IMG/VR virus record: IMGVR_UViG_3300042541_001266
Span: 1 to 20,399 of that record
DNA length: 20,399 bases
Source: a virus
Direction: 5' to 3' (one strand)
In this document: positions 10,805 to 19,427 of the stretch, piece by piece
How positions within the stretch are numbered: position 1 is the stretch's first letter
Layout: the number at the start of each line of letters is the position of its first letter
Notes under the pieces: model-generated
Databases searched by the model: none
The model's input: the letters and a program-made list of their open reading frames with translations, nothing else
What the model was told of the DNA's origin: nothing
Position numbers and translations under genes: made by a program

Positions 10805-13149
10805 CAGGTTGTCCTCGTGATCAATTCTGCGTTTGATATTCTGCGCGGCAGATACGTGATCTGGCGGATGTGGCCGTTGAAGTTTCCACCACCTGTAAAA
10901 TTACCGCCGATGGTCAATTTGCTTGCTGCTGCACTTATAGTAGTGCCCACAGAGCTGACTGTACCGCCATTGCGAACTGCCCCATTGCTCGACCCGTCAT
11001 ATGCAAGGCCAAGCTTTTGAACAGAATTTGCGGTCGCCGTTCCAATGCTTACAACAGAGGCATCGACATATGCAGATATCTGCAAAGATGAAGCGTTTTG
11101 ATAGAATAAAAGCCCATTATCAGAAGAATTTGCTGCAAGACCTGCAATGTAATTTCCATTGCCAGAGCCTAGTATCGAAACAGCGGCAACAAGAGAAGAA
11201 GCAGTCGCCCCATACGGAAACGCTTGCGTGCTGACGCTGGCAACATCAGCAGAGCGGGTGGCTCCAGCGGTCGTAGAACCTACGGGGATGTAGCTGGTGG
11301 CGAAGGAGCCTGCTTCGACTTGAGCGCCCCAGAGGTAGGCACCTTTGGTAATGTCTCCAAGGTACGATGTCGTATTTGCGGCGCTGCACAGGCTAAATTG
11401 TAAGAACCCTGATCCACTAGCAGTAGCAGCTGCCGTTGCCGTGATCCTGTACCAACCGCCTCCAACTGGAGTTATGGTGGCCGTTCCCGTTCCTGAACGG
11501 TTTGTTGTTGTCACAGCACTAAGGTCATACTCTGCCGTGTAGACGGCTGACGTAGCGCCGCAGATGAGCTGAACAATGGAGCGTCCGTTGGCTCTTACGT
11601 ACACTGACCAAGTATAGGAGGTTCCAGAAGCTACTGTAGCGCCCACCTCATAAATGCGGTGGATGTCGGTGATTGCCGTTTCCAGAATGCTGTCAGCGGT
11701 AGATGCGCCGCTTGGAGCCGATACTGCATCGGAGGAAATAGTAACATTTCCGGGCGTCCATGATGATACGTTTCCAAACTCTTCAGACCGCAGCATCAAA
11801 TTAGTCCTCAACTCCTCCACCAGCAGCCCCTTAGCCGCTAGCGTTACCGGATCGTAGTCCAGTCGCGGCCCGTAATACGCAGCGGCAGTCGGTGCGGCTC
11901 CGTAGTTCGGCACGTAAGCGTCAAGCGAGGCGCTGTCGGAGAGTTGTGCGCCCCAGAGGTAGATGCCAGAGGTGCCGTTAGCAGTCCACATGGCAACAGG
12001 AGAGCCAGTCGTATAACTCTCTGGCAATATCCAGAACGAGAATGCCTGACTAGTCGCGTTTGTAATTTTTACCGAAATTCGATACCAACCGTTGTCAAGT
12101 GCTGTAATAGCTGGGGTCGCATAGGTGGCAGTATTGTCGAGGATAGAGCCAGCACCGTTGAGGCTGAAGGTTGCGTAATATTGTGCAGTGCCGTTTTCAC
12201 GCAGCGCAACTTTTGTGTATCCGTTTGGCTTTACGTAAAGCGAATGTGTAGCAACGCCACCGCCGAAGCTGACACCTGAAACATAAATAACATGGTATCC
12301 ATTAGCAGTGTCTAGTGTGAGTAGGTCTGCGGCAAGTAGCCCATTAGGGGCGGAGATTGCGTTTACTGTTGAGCCAGACCCAAATGACAGGAAACCTGTC
12401 TTGCTCCACCCCGCATTGCTGAAGTCCTCCGTATACCCCAGCAAATTCTTCGGCGTAGTCGGGTTGTACATCGGGTACGCAGAGGTGTTAGATTTCATGG
12501 CGCCGAGGTCGCTGCGGTAGAGGTGTGCGCCCCAGAGGTGGAATGTCCGACTTGTTCCTGTGTATGAGTTTAATCCGTAGTTACCAATAGTGCTCGCATT
12601 GCTCGCCGCAATGGCAAGGTAGTTTGCAGCTACACTTGAGCCGTTGGTGACAGTCAAAGAACAGCGATACCACCCACCACCTGCATCTTCCATTACCGGA
12701 GAGCCAACGGCGTACCCTGTGCCTGCGGCTGCGCTTGTACCGACAACCCCATTCAAAAGATCAAATGTTGCAGCCCCATAAGTTGTAGCGGTGCTATTCG
12801 AGTAAAGCGAAAGGCTAACCCATTGGCAGGAAATATATTTTGCATAGAAGCCAACAGTGTAAGTAACACTTGCAATAGTTGAGACCGCCTGTTCTGCAAG
12901 GCGATATCCGGCTCCAGTACCTTCATTAAAGGTGTCAGCAGTCGTGGTGCCGTTAGGCGCAACAGCTTGGTTCGCTGTAATGGTCGTAATTCCTGACGTT
13001 TTCGCCCAGTTGCTCGCATCAAACTGCTCACTCGCCAGCAGCAGATTGTGGGGAGCCCACTTGATCTTGCCATCGCTGTCCGTGAGGGTGGCGTTCGATG
13101 TGCGCGAGAACGTGATGAGCTCGCTGGCCTTGCCAGTGGTTGTCGGCAT
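10804..13149 (-). CDS. Multi-module phage adhesin with lectin-like C-terminus
   Basis: A 781-residue protein. A short N-terminal segment (1-30) is followed by three related modules of about 175 residues (about 35-212, 234-405, 449-622). Each begins with an N-L-L/M-x-x-(S/T)E-x-F pattern, has a GWYR strand (GGGWYRCSLTV, DNGWYRISVKI, GGGWYRITATA) and ends in a (Y/H)LWGA(Q/H) strand. The third ends FATSYIPVGST. The C-terminal part (about 640-780) resembles a LamG/concanavalin-like lectin (LGLAYDGS...KLTIGGN...GHIRQITYLPRRISNAEL). Such modules are known in phage tail proteins that bind surface glycans. I infer a receptor-binding or decoration protein. Bases are more A/T-rich than in neighbouring tail genes, hinting at exchange of this gene between phages. 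Confidence 0.78.
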   Translation of the reverse strand: MPTTTGKASELITFSRTSNATLTDSDGKIKWAPHNLLLASEQFDASNWAKTSGITTITANQAVAPNGTTTADTFNEGTGAGYRLAEQAVSTIASVTYTVGFYAKYISCQWVSLSLYSNSTATTYGAATFDLLNGVVGTSAAAGTGYAVGSPVMEDAGGGWYRCSLTVTNGSSVAANYLAIAASNASTIGNYGLNSYTGTSRTFHLWGAHLYRSDLGAMKSNTSAYPMYNPTTPKNLLGYTEDFSNAGWSKTGFLSFGSGSTVNAISAPNGLLAADLLTLDTANGYHVIYVSGVSFGGGVATHSLYVKPNGYTKVALRENGTAQYYATFSLNGAGSILDNTATYATPAITALDNGWYRISVKITNATSQAFSFWILPESYTTGSPVAMWTANGTSGIYLWGAQLSDSASLDAYVPNYGAAPTAAAYYGPRLDYDPVTLAAKGLLVEELRTNLMLRSEEFGNVSSWTPGNVTISSDAVSAPSGASTADSILETAITDIHRIYEVGATVASGTSYTWSVYVRANGRSIVQLICGATSAVYTAEYDLSAVTTTNRSGTGTATITPVGGGWYRITATAAATASGSGFLQFSLCSAANTTSYLGDITKGAYLWGAQVEAGSFATSYIPVGSTTAGATRSADVASVSTQAFPYGATASSLVAAVSILGSGNGNYIAGLAANSSDNGLLFYQNASSLQISAYVDASVVSIGTATANSVQKLGLAYDGSSNGAVRNGGTVSSVGTTISAAASKLTIGGNFTGGGNFNGHIRQITYLPRRISNAELITRTT

Positions 13150-13150
13150 G

Positions 13151-13384
13151 TTAAGTCCTCACCGAATAAGAGTTGTCCGTGAAGTCAGCGGCAAAGCCAA
13201 AGCCATCATTGAAGATGAGGCTTTCAGCGCCACTGTTGTTGCTGATCGCATACGTGTTCGACATGAAGTCGAGGGCGAACCCATTCGGCTCACTGGAAAG
13301 AAGAACCGCAGCCGGGAATGCAGCAATCCCGTAGGTGTTCAGCGGAGATCGAATGCCGTCAAGCGGCGACACAATCTTACGCAT
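13151..13384 (-). CDS. Small tail-associated protein with duplicated motif, unknown function
   Basis: A 77-residue protein with N-terminus MRKIVSPLDGIRSPL, a start I associate with small structural-region genes in alphaproteobacterial phages. It carries two copies of a 13-residue pattern: GFALDFMSNTYAI (in the middle) and GFAADFTDNSYSV, ending the protein as VRT. Almost the same motif ends the 160-residue tail protein at 16265-16747. The start overlaps the previous stop by 8 bases. No function is known. Confidence 0.62.
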   Translation of the reverse strand: MRKIVSPLDGIRSPLNTYGIAAFPAAVLLSSEPNGFALDFMSNTYAISNNSGAESLIFNDGFGFAADFTDNSYSVRT

Positions 13385-13661
13385 GGCTCACGACTACCTG
13401 TGCGCCGTCCTGAGCCCACGCATAGACGCGGTTGACACCGGACAAGCCGGGGAACAGGTCGGTCAGCAAGACGTTACGCTCGCCCTGCCCTGGGTTATAG
13501 CGGATCGAGCCAGTGATATCAGTCGGCGCGGTTGCGCCAACGGTTCCCTTCACAAGCACGAAATTGCCACTGATGTTCTGGAACGTCACTGTCGCAATGT
13601 TTGCGTCGGTCAGCTGGGTCCAAGTGGCAGCGGCCACGTTCTTTGTGGTGTTCTGAGGCAT
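13377..13661 (-). CDS. Small beta-rich structural-type protein, unknown function
   Basis: A 94-residue protein (MPQNTTKNVAAATWTQLTD...), predicted all-beta, without signal or membrane segment. The pattern (thirty residues of alternating strands, then RYNPGQGERNVLLTDLFPGLSG) looks like a small virion decoration or fibre-associated protein. It lies between two fibre genes. No family is recognised with confidence. Confidence 0.6.
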   Translation of the reverse strand: MPQNTTKNVAAATWTQLTDANIATVTFQNISGNFVLVKGTVGATAPTDITGSIRYNPGQGERNVLLTDLFPGLSGVNRVYAWAQDGAQVVVSHA

Positions 13662-13712
13662 AGTCTATTCCTTCATTTGGAGTTGCGAATAGTGATGAGT
13701 GCAGCGCAGAGG

Positions 13713-15731
13713 TCAGCGCAAGCCGTAGACAATGATTGTTCCGCTATCGAAGAAGTTGGTAGCATCCCAGCCAAACGTGATTGAGGTTGAACCGCGATTG
13801 AGCCCAGTAACGCCCTGCGTAATGCCTAACAGCCCAGAGGGTGATATGTAGCTCTGTGACATAAGAAGGCCTTGCCCCGAATTAAGATCAACCGTCATCC
13901 AGCCCCAATAAGTTGATGCCGCTGTGTTTGCGGAAGAACTGCAAACAATGCCATTGAGGGTAAGCGATCTCGCGCTTCCGTTCGTGCCGGACACGTTGGA
14001 AACCGAGATATAGAGTTGGCGGTATGTTGAGAGGTTTTGACCTGTCAGAGGTGCAGTGGCCCCGCTTGTCGTGGTCAGCGTGCCAAGAAGCACCGTCTGC
14101 TGGTCAGCGGTTGTCAGTATGGCGGTGCCTGCACCAGACGCGCAGTTGGCTATGTTGAGGTAGGCACCCCTAAAGGTTCCGCCGCCCTCAAGGATACGAA
14201 TATTATCAGCATAAGAGTCAATCAATACATTCCCAGCAAGGGTTGACCCAGACGCTGGCTTTTCTAAATGAAGCTCGCCGCCTTCTAAGCCTCCCTGCCC
14301 CTTGATAACCACCCCCGAAGAGATGCCGCCGTTAAAGGTTTGGACCTGACTGAATGTGTTGGTGACGCCCGTGCCAGCAGCGGCAAGGTTGGACCTAGCA
14401 GTCGCCGCATTGGAAAGGTCCGACAGGTTGTTGGACCGGAGCGCAAAACCGGAAACAGAAGTGTCAACGTAATCTTTCGACGCCGCATGAAGCGCAGAAC
14501 TCGGAGCGCCGGAGAGCGTGATCGCGCCGGTCATCGTGCCACCGGAAAGCGGCAGCTTGCCAGCGATAGAAGTTGTCAGCGTGCTGGATAGCGCGGTGTC
14601 GGCTGCGGTGTACCCAGTAGTGAGCGCAGTGCCTGCGCTGTCAACGTACTGCTTCGTGGCGGCGTGGAGCGCGGAACTGGGGTCGGCAGACAGCGTCACA
14701 AGCCCGGTCATTGTGCCACCGGCTTTCGGAAGCATGGTGTCAGCGTATTGCTTTGTCGCGGAACCAAGGGCGACAGTCGGATCAGCGGCCAGGATCAGCG
14801 CACCCGTCATCGTGCCGCCAGCCTTGTCGAGCTTGCCGTTGATGGCAGTGGCGGATGTCGTGTCGCCGACCAAGTCCCACTTGCTTGTAGCGCCGTTGTA
14901 GATGATCGACTGACCGGCGCTACAGGTTGCAGGCGATCCGGTAAGGCGGCTGTTCCACGAACTATCAACGGTGCCTGTCGTTGACACTGCGTAGTAGTTG
15001 CCGGTTGAGAAGGTTCCCGAAAGGGCGTAGGCGGCGGTGAGACTGACGGTGCCAAGGTAGGTCGCGGCGACCGGAAGCATTGAACCGTCAATGATACCGA
15101 CGGAGTTGAGCTTGACAACCTTGCCGCTATAGGTAGCGGAGCCGCCCACTGTGGTCTGATAGCCGCCGCTGTCAACGTACTGTTTCGTAGCAGCTTGAAG
15201 AGCAGTCGTTGGATCAGCTGGCAGCACCAGCGCACCCGTCATGGTGTCGCCCGCTTTAGTGACCTTCAGCGCGGCGGCTGTGTCAACGTATTGCTTGGAG
15301 GCGGCTTGCAGAGCAGACGATGGATCGGATGCCAGTGTCAGCGATCCGGTGAGCGTACCGCCAGCGGTCGATAGCTTGCCCGAGATAGATGTCGAAAGGC
15401 TTGTGTTGATCGCGTCAACGTATTGCTTCGTGGCGGCACCAAGTGCGGCGGATGGGTTGCCCGACAGGACCAGGAGGCCGGTCATAGTGCCGCCGGAAAG
15501 GGCAACCTTTGCGTCGAGTGCGGCCTGAGTGGCTGCATTGATTGCCGTGCTGGACGCCGAGGCATAGGGCAGCGCAGAGAATGTCGCGCTACCGTCGCCG
15601 ATCTTGATGCGAACGTCTGACCCGGAGACAACCTCGACGCCGATCTCACCACTGCCGAGGACGATGTTATTCGCAGCCCATGCGGCGGTCGAGCCGATGA
15701 GCTGCCGCTGGCGGGCGGCAGTGTCAGTCAT
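13713..15731 (-). CDS. Tail fibre with six fibre repeats
   Basis: A 672-residue protein. The N-terminal domain (1-60) resembles the Mtd-like/hyaluronate-lyase-like tail attachment domain, with RQLIGSTAAWAANNIVLGSGE and IKIGDGSATFSALPY. Six copies of a repeat, GGTMTGALxLxxxPxxALxAATKQYVD, follow (about residues 78-423). A globular insertion (191-301) lies between the third and fourth copies. NLSDLSNAATARSNLA, typical of fibres, is near 435-450. The C-terminal 200 residues are unlike the rest and probably form the receptor-binding tip. As with other fibres, a trimer is expected. Spacing to the adjacent genes is small, so it belongs to the tail operon. Confidence 0.88.
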   Translation of the reverse strand: MTDTAARQRQLIGSTAAWAANNIVLGSGEIGVEVVSGSDVRIKIGDGSATFSALPYASASSTAINAATQAALDAKVALSGGTMTGLLVLSGNPSAALGAATKQYVDAINTSLSTSISGKLSTAGGTLTGSLTLASDPSSALQAASKQYVDTAAALKVTKAGDTMTGALVLPADPTTALQAATKQYVDSGGYQTTVGGSATYSGKVVKLNSVGIIDGSMLPVAATYLGTVSLTAAYALSGTFSTGNYYAVSTTGTVDSSWNSRLTGSPATCSAGQSIIYNGATSKWDLVGDTTSATAINGKLDKAGGTMTGALILAADPTVALGSATKQYADTMLPKAGGTMTGLVTLSADPSSALHAATKQYVDSAGTALTTGYTAADTALSSTLTTSIAGKLPLSGGTMTGAITLSGAPSSALHAASKDYVDTSVSGFALRSNNLSDLSNAATARSNLAAAGTGVTNTFSQVQTFNGGISSGVVIKGQGGLEGGELHLEKPASGSTLAGNVLIDSYADNIRILEGGGTFRGAYLNIANCASGAGTAILTTADQQTVLLGTLTTTSGATAPLTGQNLSTYRQLYISVSNVSGTNGSARSLTLNGIVCSSSANTAASTYWGWMTVDLNSGQGLLMSQSYISPSGLLGITQGVTGLNRGSTSITFGWDATNFFDSGTIIVYGLR
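14463..15500. repeat. Six dispersed coding repeats of the tail fibre
   Basis: Copies start near residues 78, 122, 158, 302, 335 and 394 of the fibre. Each is about 30 codons (GG-T-MTG, then A-L, then ATKQYVD). They are protein-level repeats with diverged DNA and make recombination between fibre genes easy. They are not CRISPR repeats. Confidence 0.8.
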
Positions 15732-15743
15732 TTCAATGTTCCT

Positions 15744-16265
15744 TTAGGCGGCGGGGATTGCGGGCGTGCCAGCCGTGATTGTGTCGGTGGCCGGTGAAGA
15801 CGGGCTCCCGGCTGTGATCGTGTTAGTCGCGGGGCTGGCGGGCGTACCAGCCACATACCAGTTGCCAGACTCCGAGATGTTGCCGCTGGGCGGGCGGTCG
15901 AGATCAAGCTCCGCCGAAACCATGACACGGAGGTAGCCGTTGCCAATCGTCTCAATGCCAATGTCAGAGGTGTAGCGGATATAGTGCTGGATGAGCCGGT
16001 CGCCCAGGGACGAGAACCCTGAGTAGGCGCTCTCCAGTAGCATCAGGTGCCAATCGTAACCGCTCTGGTTGGCCCATGATTGCCACTCCCAAAGCTGCCC
16101 CGTGGTGAACACAAACGACAGGCTGAACGTGTGACGCTGGCGAGCAGATGTGCGGCGCTGCCGGTTGTTGCCACCCTCGAACTCAACGGCGGAAACACCC
16201 ATGACAGTGGCAACCGAATAGTCCGCGACGAGCGGAAGCGGCAAGCCGTCTGGATAGTTGGCCAT
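15744..16265 (-). CDS. Tail protein, paralogue of the next gene, with Pro/Thr-rich repeated tail
   Basis: A 173-residue protein. The first 125 residues resemble the 160-residue protein at 16265-16747: both start near YP-x-x-LPLP, share NRQRRTSARQRHTFSLSFVF versus HQAQRRVFSTMPHRFSLTFVL, and have a W-x-x-W-A-x-x-GY stretch followed by a conserved (R/F)V-SD-strand. They look like a duplicated pair of distal tail proteins. Residues 139-173 are repeats of the form (G/S)-x-P-x-x-PAT(N/D)TITA, ending in TPAIPAA, a low-complexity linker. The start overlaps the upstream stop as TAATG. A role in the baseplate or tail tip is inferred from position. Confidence 0.72.
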   Translation of the reverse strand: MANYPDGLPLPLVADYSVATVMGVSAVEFEGGNNRQRRTSARQRHTFSLSFVFTTGQLWEWQSWANQSGYDWHLMLLESAYSGFSSLGDRLIQHYIRYTSDIGIETIGNGYLRVMVSAELDLDRPPSGNISESGNWYVAGTPASPATNTITAGSPSSPATDTITAGTPAIPAA

Positions 16266-16747
16266 TAGATTCTCACAGCCGACGAGTTATCGGTGAAGTC
16301 GAGCGCAATTCCGGCGGGCTCATAGTTGTTCCGGGTGACGCCAAGCAGACTTTGAGCGCCGCTCGTCACCCTCTGGATCATCGCCGATGGTGCGCTTTCC
16401 GCCATGACGGTGACTTGCACATCGGTCAGCGATACCTTTGAGGCAACAATGTCGGAAACAAACCGGACTGTGATCGGCGCGATGTCCGCAGATACCATTC
16501 CCGCGTACATGGTCGGGAGTTCCAGATCGAACCAGCGATAGCCATTGCCTGACGCCCAGCTATACCAGGTTGCCCATTTCTGAAAGCTCAGGACAAAGGT
16601 CAACGAGAAGCGATGCGGCATAGTGGAGAACACACGACGCTGCGCCTGATGGGTTGGCGTCTCTGTCTTTATAAGGCCAGACGCAACCTCTGCCGAAAAG
16701 CCTTCAATCTTTGGCAGCGGCAGATCGCTCGGATAGAAGGTTTCCAT
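16265..16747 (-). CDS. Tail protein, first of a paralogous pair
   Basis: A 160-residue protein whose start overlaps the TipJ/J stop (TGATG). The main part (1-125) is the paralogue described for the next gene. The C-terminus has the motif GIALDFTDNSSAVRI, which is absent from that paralogue but closely resembles the two motifs of the 77-residue protein at 13151-13384. No signal peptide or catalytic motif is seen. Most likely a virion protein of the tail tip. Confidence 0.72.
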   Translation of the reverse strand: METFYPSDLPLPKIEGFSAEVASGLIKTETPTHQAQRRVFSTMPHRFSLTFVLSFQKWATWYSWASGNGYRWFDLELPTMYAGMVSADIAPITVRFVSDIVASKVSLTDVQVTVMAESAPSAMIQRVTSGAQSLLGVTRNNYEPAGIALDFTDNSSAVRI

Positions 16748-19032
16748 CAGCTGACCATATAGCTCATGCAGCCCGTAAAGATCGCGGGCGCATAGTTCAC
16801 AGCCTCAACCGTCACAGTGTTTTCTCCGGTCGGCTGCGTCGATGTCACGATGAAATCCCGAACCAACGTAGAGGATGAGCCAAAGGCAAACGACGTGTAT
16901 TCGTAATCGTTGTCCACGTTGATCGTCGTGGGAGGAGATGACGGCAGCACGATTTGATAGTCATACAAACCGCGCGTCACCGAGATAGGATCGGTCACAG
17001 ACCCGTCTGGCCTGCGGAGTAAGATCGTCTTGGTTCCGCCAGACCAGTCGAGGTTGTGGTCGGCTGACAGCGTGAGGCCAGAGACGGCAACGATGAGCCC
17101 GCTGTCGCCCCATTTCGGGACGTTGTGCGCGACGCCGATCCGGTCGCCCAGCTGGAGGAGCATGCCCTCTAGTTCGGTATCAAACGTCACGCGCTTCCGC
17201 TGACCTTGCCTGCGCTGCCAAGTCAGGAGCGCATACTGTGCCGCGTGTGTGGCGTTGGTGACACCGGGCAACATGAACTGCTCCGGGCGCAAAGCCGTCG
17301 AGGGATAAAGGGCATAAACCGGACGGAAATCTATGGGGTCAATGTATTCGATCTCGACGCCGTCCGTGGCTCCCTCCTCGTCCCAGGAGTAGCCGACCGT
17401 CAGACTGTTCGAGACAATGTTGGCGTTGCTGAAAAGCGCGGAACGTACCGCCTTCACGCCGTCCTGAACGACAGACATGACCGGGCCGGCCGGCACCGGC
17501 TCAGCGGCGAACGGGGTGGTGATAGTCCGCAGTGCTTCCCAAACAGTAGTGCGGTCAGTGAAAACAAAATTGAACTGGTAGCCGGTCCATTTCGTGTGGA
17601 GGTTGGCTAGTGCGGTGAGGTCAAGCTCGGCGCTCGGGCGCTTCGCTCCGTATGTCTGATTGGTGTAAACATCGGCGAACGCATATGCACCGCTGCTGGT
17701 CGCAACCTCAGTGCCGCCCCCTGGGGGTTGGAGCCTGCGGTTTGCCCTCGCACGGATACGGACAGAAGCGTCGTTGCCAAGCCCCTGAGACGCTTTAACG
17801 CGTACGGCCAGCAGGGTCACATCGCCGTATGCAGAGCCGCTCGGGTAATCGGCGTACAGTTTAAGCGCAGTCCAAATAAAGCGGTCGGTCCCGTTCACCG
17901 CGTTCGGGGCGGCGGTGATGCGCTCAATCTTCACCGCCCAGCGGGCGCTGCGCCCGGTGTCGATCTTGTATGATCTGCGGATCGGGGAGCCGATCTGCGT
18001 CTTGTTCTTCTCTGTTGTTGAGGTTGTGACGGTAGTTCCGCCGTTGGCGTCTGTGACCGTTTTTGCGCTGTTGGTCGAGGCCGTCACAACTTTCGTCACC
18101 ACTGCGCCAACCGCGGTGTCGTTGTCATCGAGTTCCTGCCACAAGATTCGGAACTGCGTGTCGCGACCGTTGACGTTGCCACCGTCAGACGGGTTGGTCT
18201 GCCCAGCGGGGAACACTATGTCGATCTGAAAGTAGCGCCCCTTGTTGCCGGATTTGCATGTGGCAAAGTAGCCAGCAACGTCGTTACCGTCCACGAACTC
18301 CTGATTGCTCACTTCCGGCGAGGTCACGACGTTTTCGTAAAAGCCGCCGCCCATTGCCGTGGCGATCACGCCCATCGTGCCTTGATGCTCGGCAGGCTTG
18401 AAGGCCCGCCATGTCACAACCCCGGCATCCGGGGTGGTCGATCCAGTGTCACCAAGATAGATGTTCGGAACGTCAATGTTGCCTTGGCCCACGCAGAGCA
18501 GAAGGTCGAGGTATTGGATGCCGTTGTAAGGCTGCTGAAAGTTTTGCTGTGACCAATCAAACCACGTGTACGGCTGCGCGATGTAGTCCGGAATGGTCAG
18601 GACTGAGCCGTAGACCACAGGCACGGCCTCGCCAAGTCGCGCTGAGTTCTGGCCGCCTGACACATCATAGATCGTAAGCGGCTTGCCCTTGGAACCGGAC
18701 GGTTCCTTGGGCCGGAAGAAATAGGTGAGGGCGAGAGAAGCACCGGCGAGGATTGCGCCGATGGCAAGCTGGATCAGGAAGGCGCTAAGGGTGATTGAGG
18801 CCGGGTCAATGCCAGGCATGACAGCAACGGTCGCCACATCATCGGGGCCAAGGGCATAGTCAAGATCGTCGAGCGGCTGCTCGGTGGCGTTTACATAAAA
18901 CCGCACCGGCATACCGAACCCATCAGGGTAATGCTCTTGCAGCCAATCAATCGCACGCATGCCGTCAGGCAGGTGGTGGGTCTCCCGCGTATGCGGTGCC
19001 AGCGGGTTACGGAGGAGGACTAGCGATGCCAC
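16747..19032 (-). CDS. TipJ/J-type tail tip protein
   Basis: The start chosen is GTG 19032 (GGAG 8 bases upstream), which overlaps the NlpC/P60 gene by 13 bases and gives 761 residues; an ORF extending to 19185 would overlap it by 166 bases with an Arg-rich, unconvincing leader. The N-terminus (about 1-75) is beta-grasp-like (ALGPDDVATVAVMPG). A hydrophobic segment follows (about 84-106). From about 120 on (LTIYDVSGGQNSARLGEAVPVVYGS) the protein matches host-specificity tail proteins of the TipJ/lambda-J type. FNFVFTDRTTVWEALRTI and the C-terminal fibronectin-like strands are compatible with that fold. Its position after tape measure, DUF1833 and NlpC/P60 genes is the standard siphovirus order. 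Confidence 0.85.
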   Translation of the reverse strand: MASLVLLRNPLAPHTRETHHLPDGMRAIDWLQEHYPDGFGMPVRFYVNATEQPLDDLDYALGPDDVATVAVMPGIDPASITLSAFLIQLAIGAILAGASLALTYFFRPKEPSGSKGKPLTIYDVSGGQNSARLGEAVPVVYGSVLTIPDYIAQPYTWFDWSQQNFQQPYNGIQYLDLLLCVGQGNIDVPNIYLGDTGSTTPDAGVVTWRAFKPAEHQGTMGVIATAMGGGFYENVVTSPEVSNQEFVDGNDVAGYFATCKSGNKGRYFQIDIVFPAGQTNPSDGGNVNGRDTQFRILWQELDDNDTAVGAVVTKVVTASTNSAKTVTDANGGTTVTTSTTEKNKTQIGSPIRRSYKIDTGRSARWAVKIERITAAPNAVNGTDRFIWTALKLYADYPSGSAYGDVTLLAVRVKASQGLGNDASVRIRARANRRLQPPGGGTEVATSSGAYAFADVYTNQTYGAKRPSAELDLTALANLHTKWTGYQFNFVFTDRTTVWEALRTITTPFAAEPVPAGPVMSVVQDGVKAVRSALFSNANIVSNSLTVGYSWDEEGATDGVEIEYIDPIDFRPVYALYPSTALRPEQFMLPGVTNATHAAQYALLTWQRRQGQRKRVTFDTELEGMLLQLGDRIGVAHNVPKWGDSGLIVAVSGLTLSADHNLDWSGGTKTILLRRPDGSVTDPISVTRGLYDYQIVLPSSPPTTINVDNDYEYTSFAFGSSSTLVRDFIVTSTQPTGENTVTVEAVNYAPAIFTGCMSYMVS

Positions 19033-19427
19033 CGGTAAAACTCCGTCCGAGGATAAAATGTTAAAAACCGCGAGAGCGAATGCCACGCAGAACCGAACGC
19101 CTTTGAAGCGTGGAGAACGCCGCCAGCCACGAAGACACCGACATGGTGCGGACGGTCGGCGCTGCCGACGATGGCGATATCCCACTCCTCCGGCAGATCA
19201 TCCGGCCAATTGACCCGGACAGAGCGCCCACCGTCCACCTCGCCAGCCAGAGCCGCAGAGATCGCCCGTGAGGCCCCTTGCTGGCCGGGGGTGGGTTGGT
19301 ACCAGTCAGGCAACTCAACGCCGCGCACGGCCCTAAACACCGCCGCAACGAGCCCATAACAATCGTATTCGTCTGGACCTCGCGCGCCTTCGCGGTAGGG
19401 AAGCCCGACAAAATCATCCAAGGTCAT
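19020..19427 (-). CDS. NlpC/P60 tail peptidase
   Basis: A 135-residue protein with the NlpC/P60 fold: catalytic Cys23 in YDCYGLVAAVFR, His95 in HHVGVFV and a later His106 in GGVLHA. These enzymes cut peptide bonds in peptidoglycan and in siphophages often accompany the tail tip to open the wall during DNA entry. It overlaps the DUF1833 gene as ATGA and the TipJ gene by 13 bases. Confidence 0.87.
   Translation of the reverse strand: MTLDDFVGLPYREGARGPDEYDCYGLVAAVFRAVRGVELPDWYQPTPGQQGASRAISAALAGEVDGGRSVRVNWPDDLPEEWDIAIVGSADRPHHVGVFVAGGVLHASKAFGSAWHSLSRFLTFYPRTEFYRWHR

Noticed and set aside
14463-15500. CRISPR-like or tandem DNA repeats
   Set aside because: The repeats are protein-level fibre repeats with unequal spacing and diverged DNA.
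10817-18677. Several open frames on the + strand opposite the tail genes
   Set aside because: They are shadows of the high-GC tail genes, low in family resemblance, and run against well-supported coding regions.
19033-19185. Longer N-terminus of the tail tip protein
   Set aside because: It would overlap the NlpC/P60 gene by 166 bases and add an Arg-rich, non-family leader; the GTG at 19032 has its own ribosome site.
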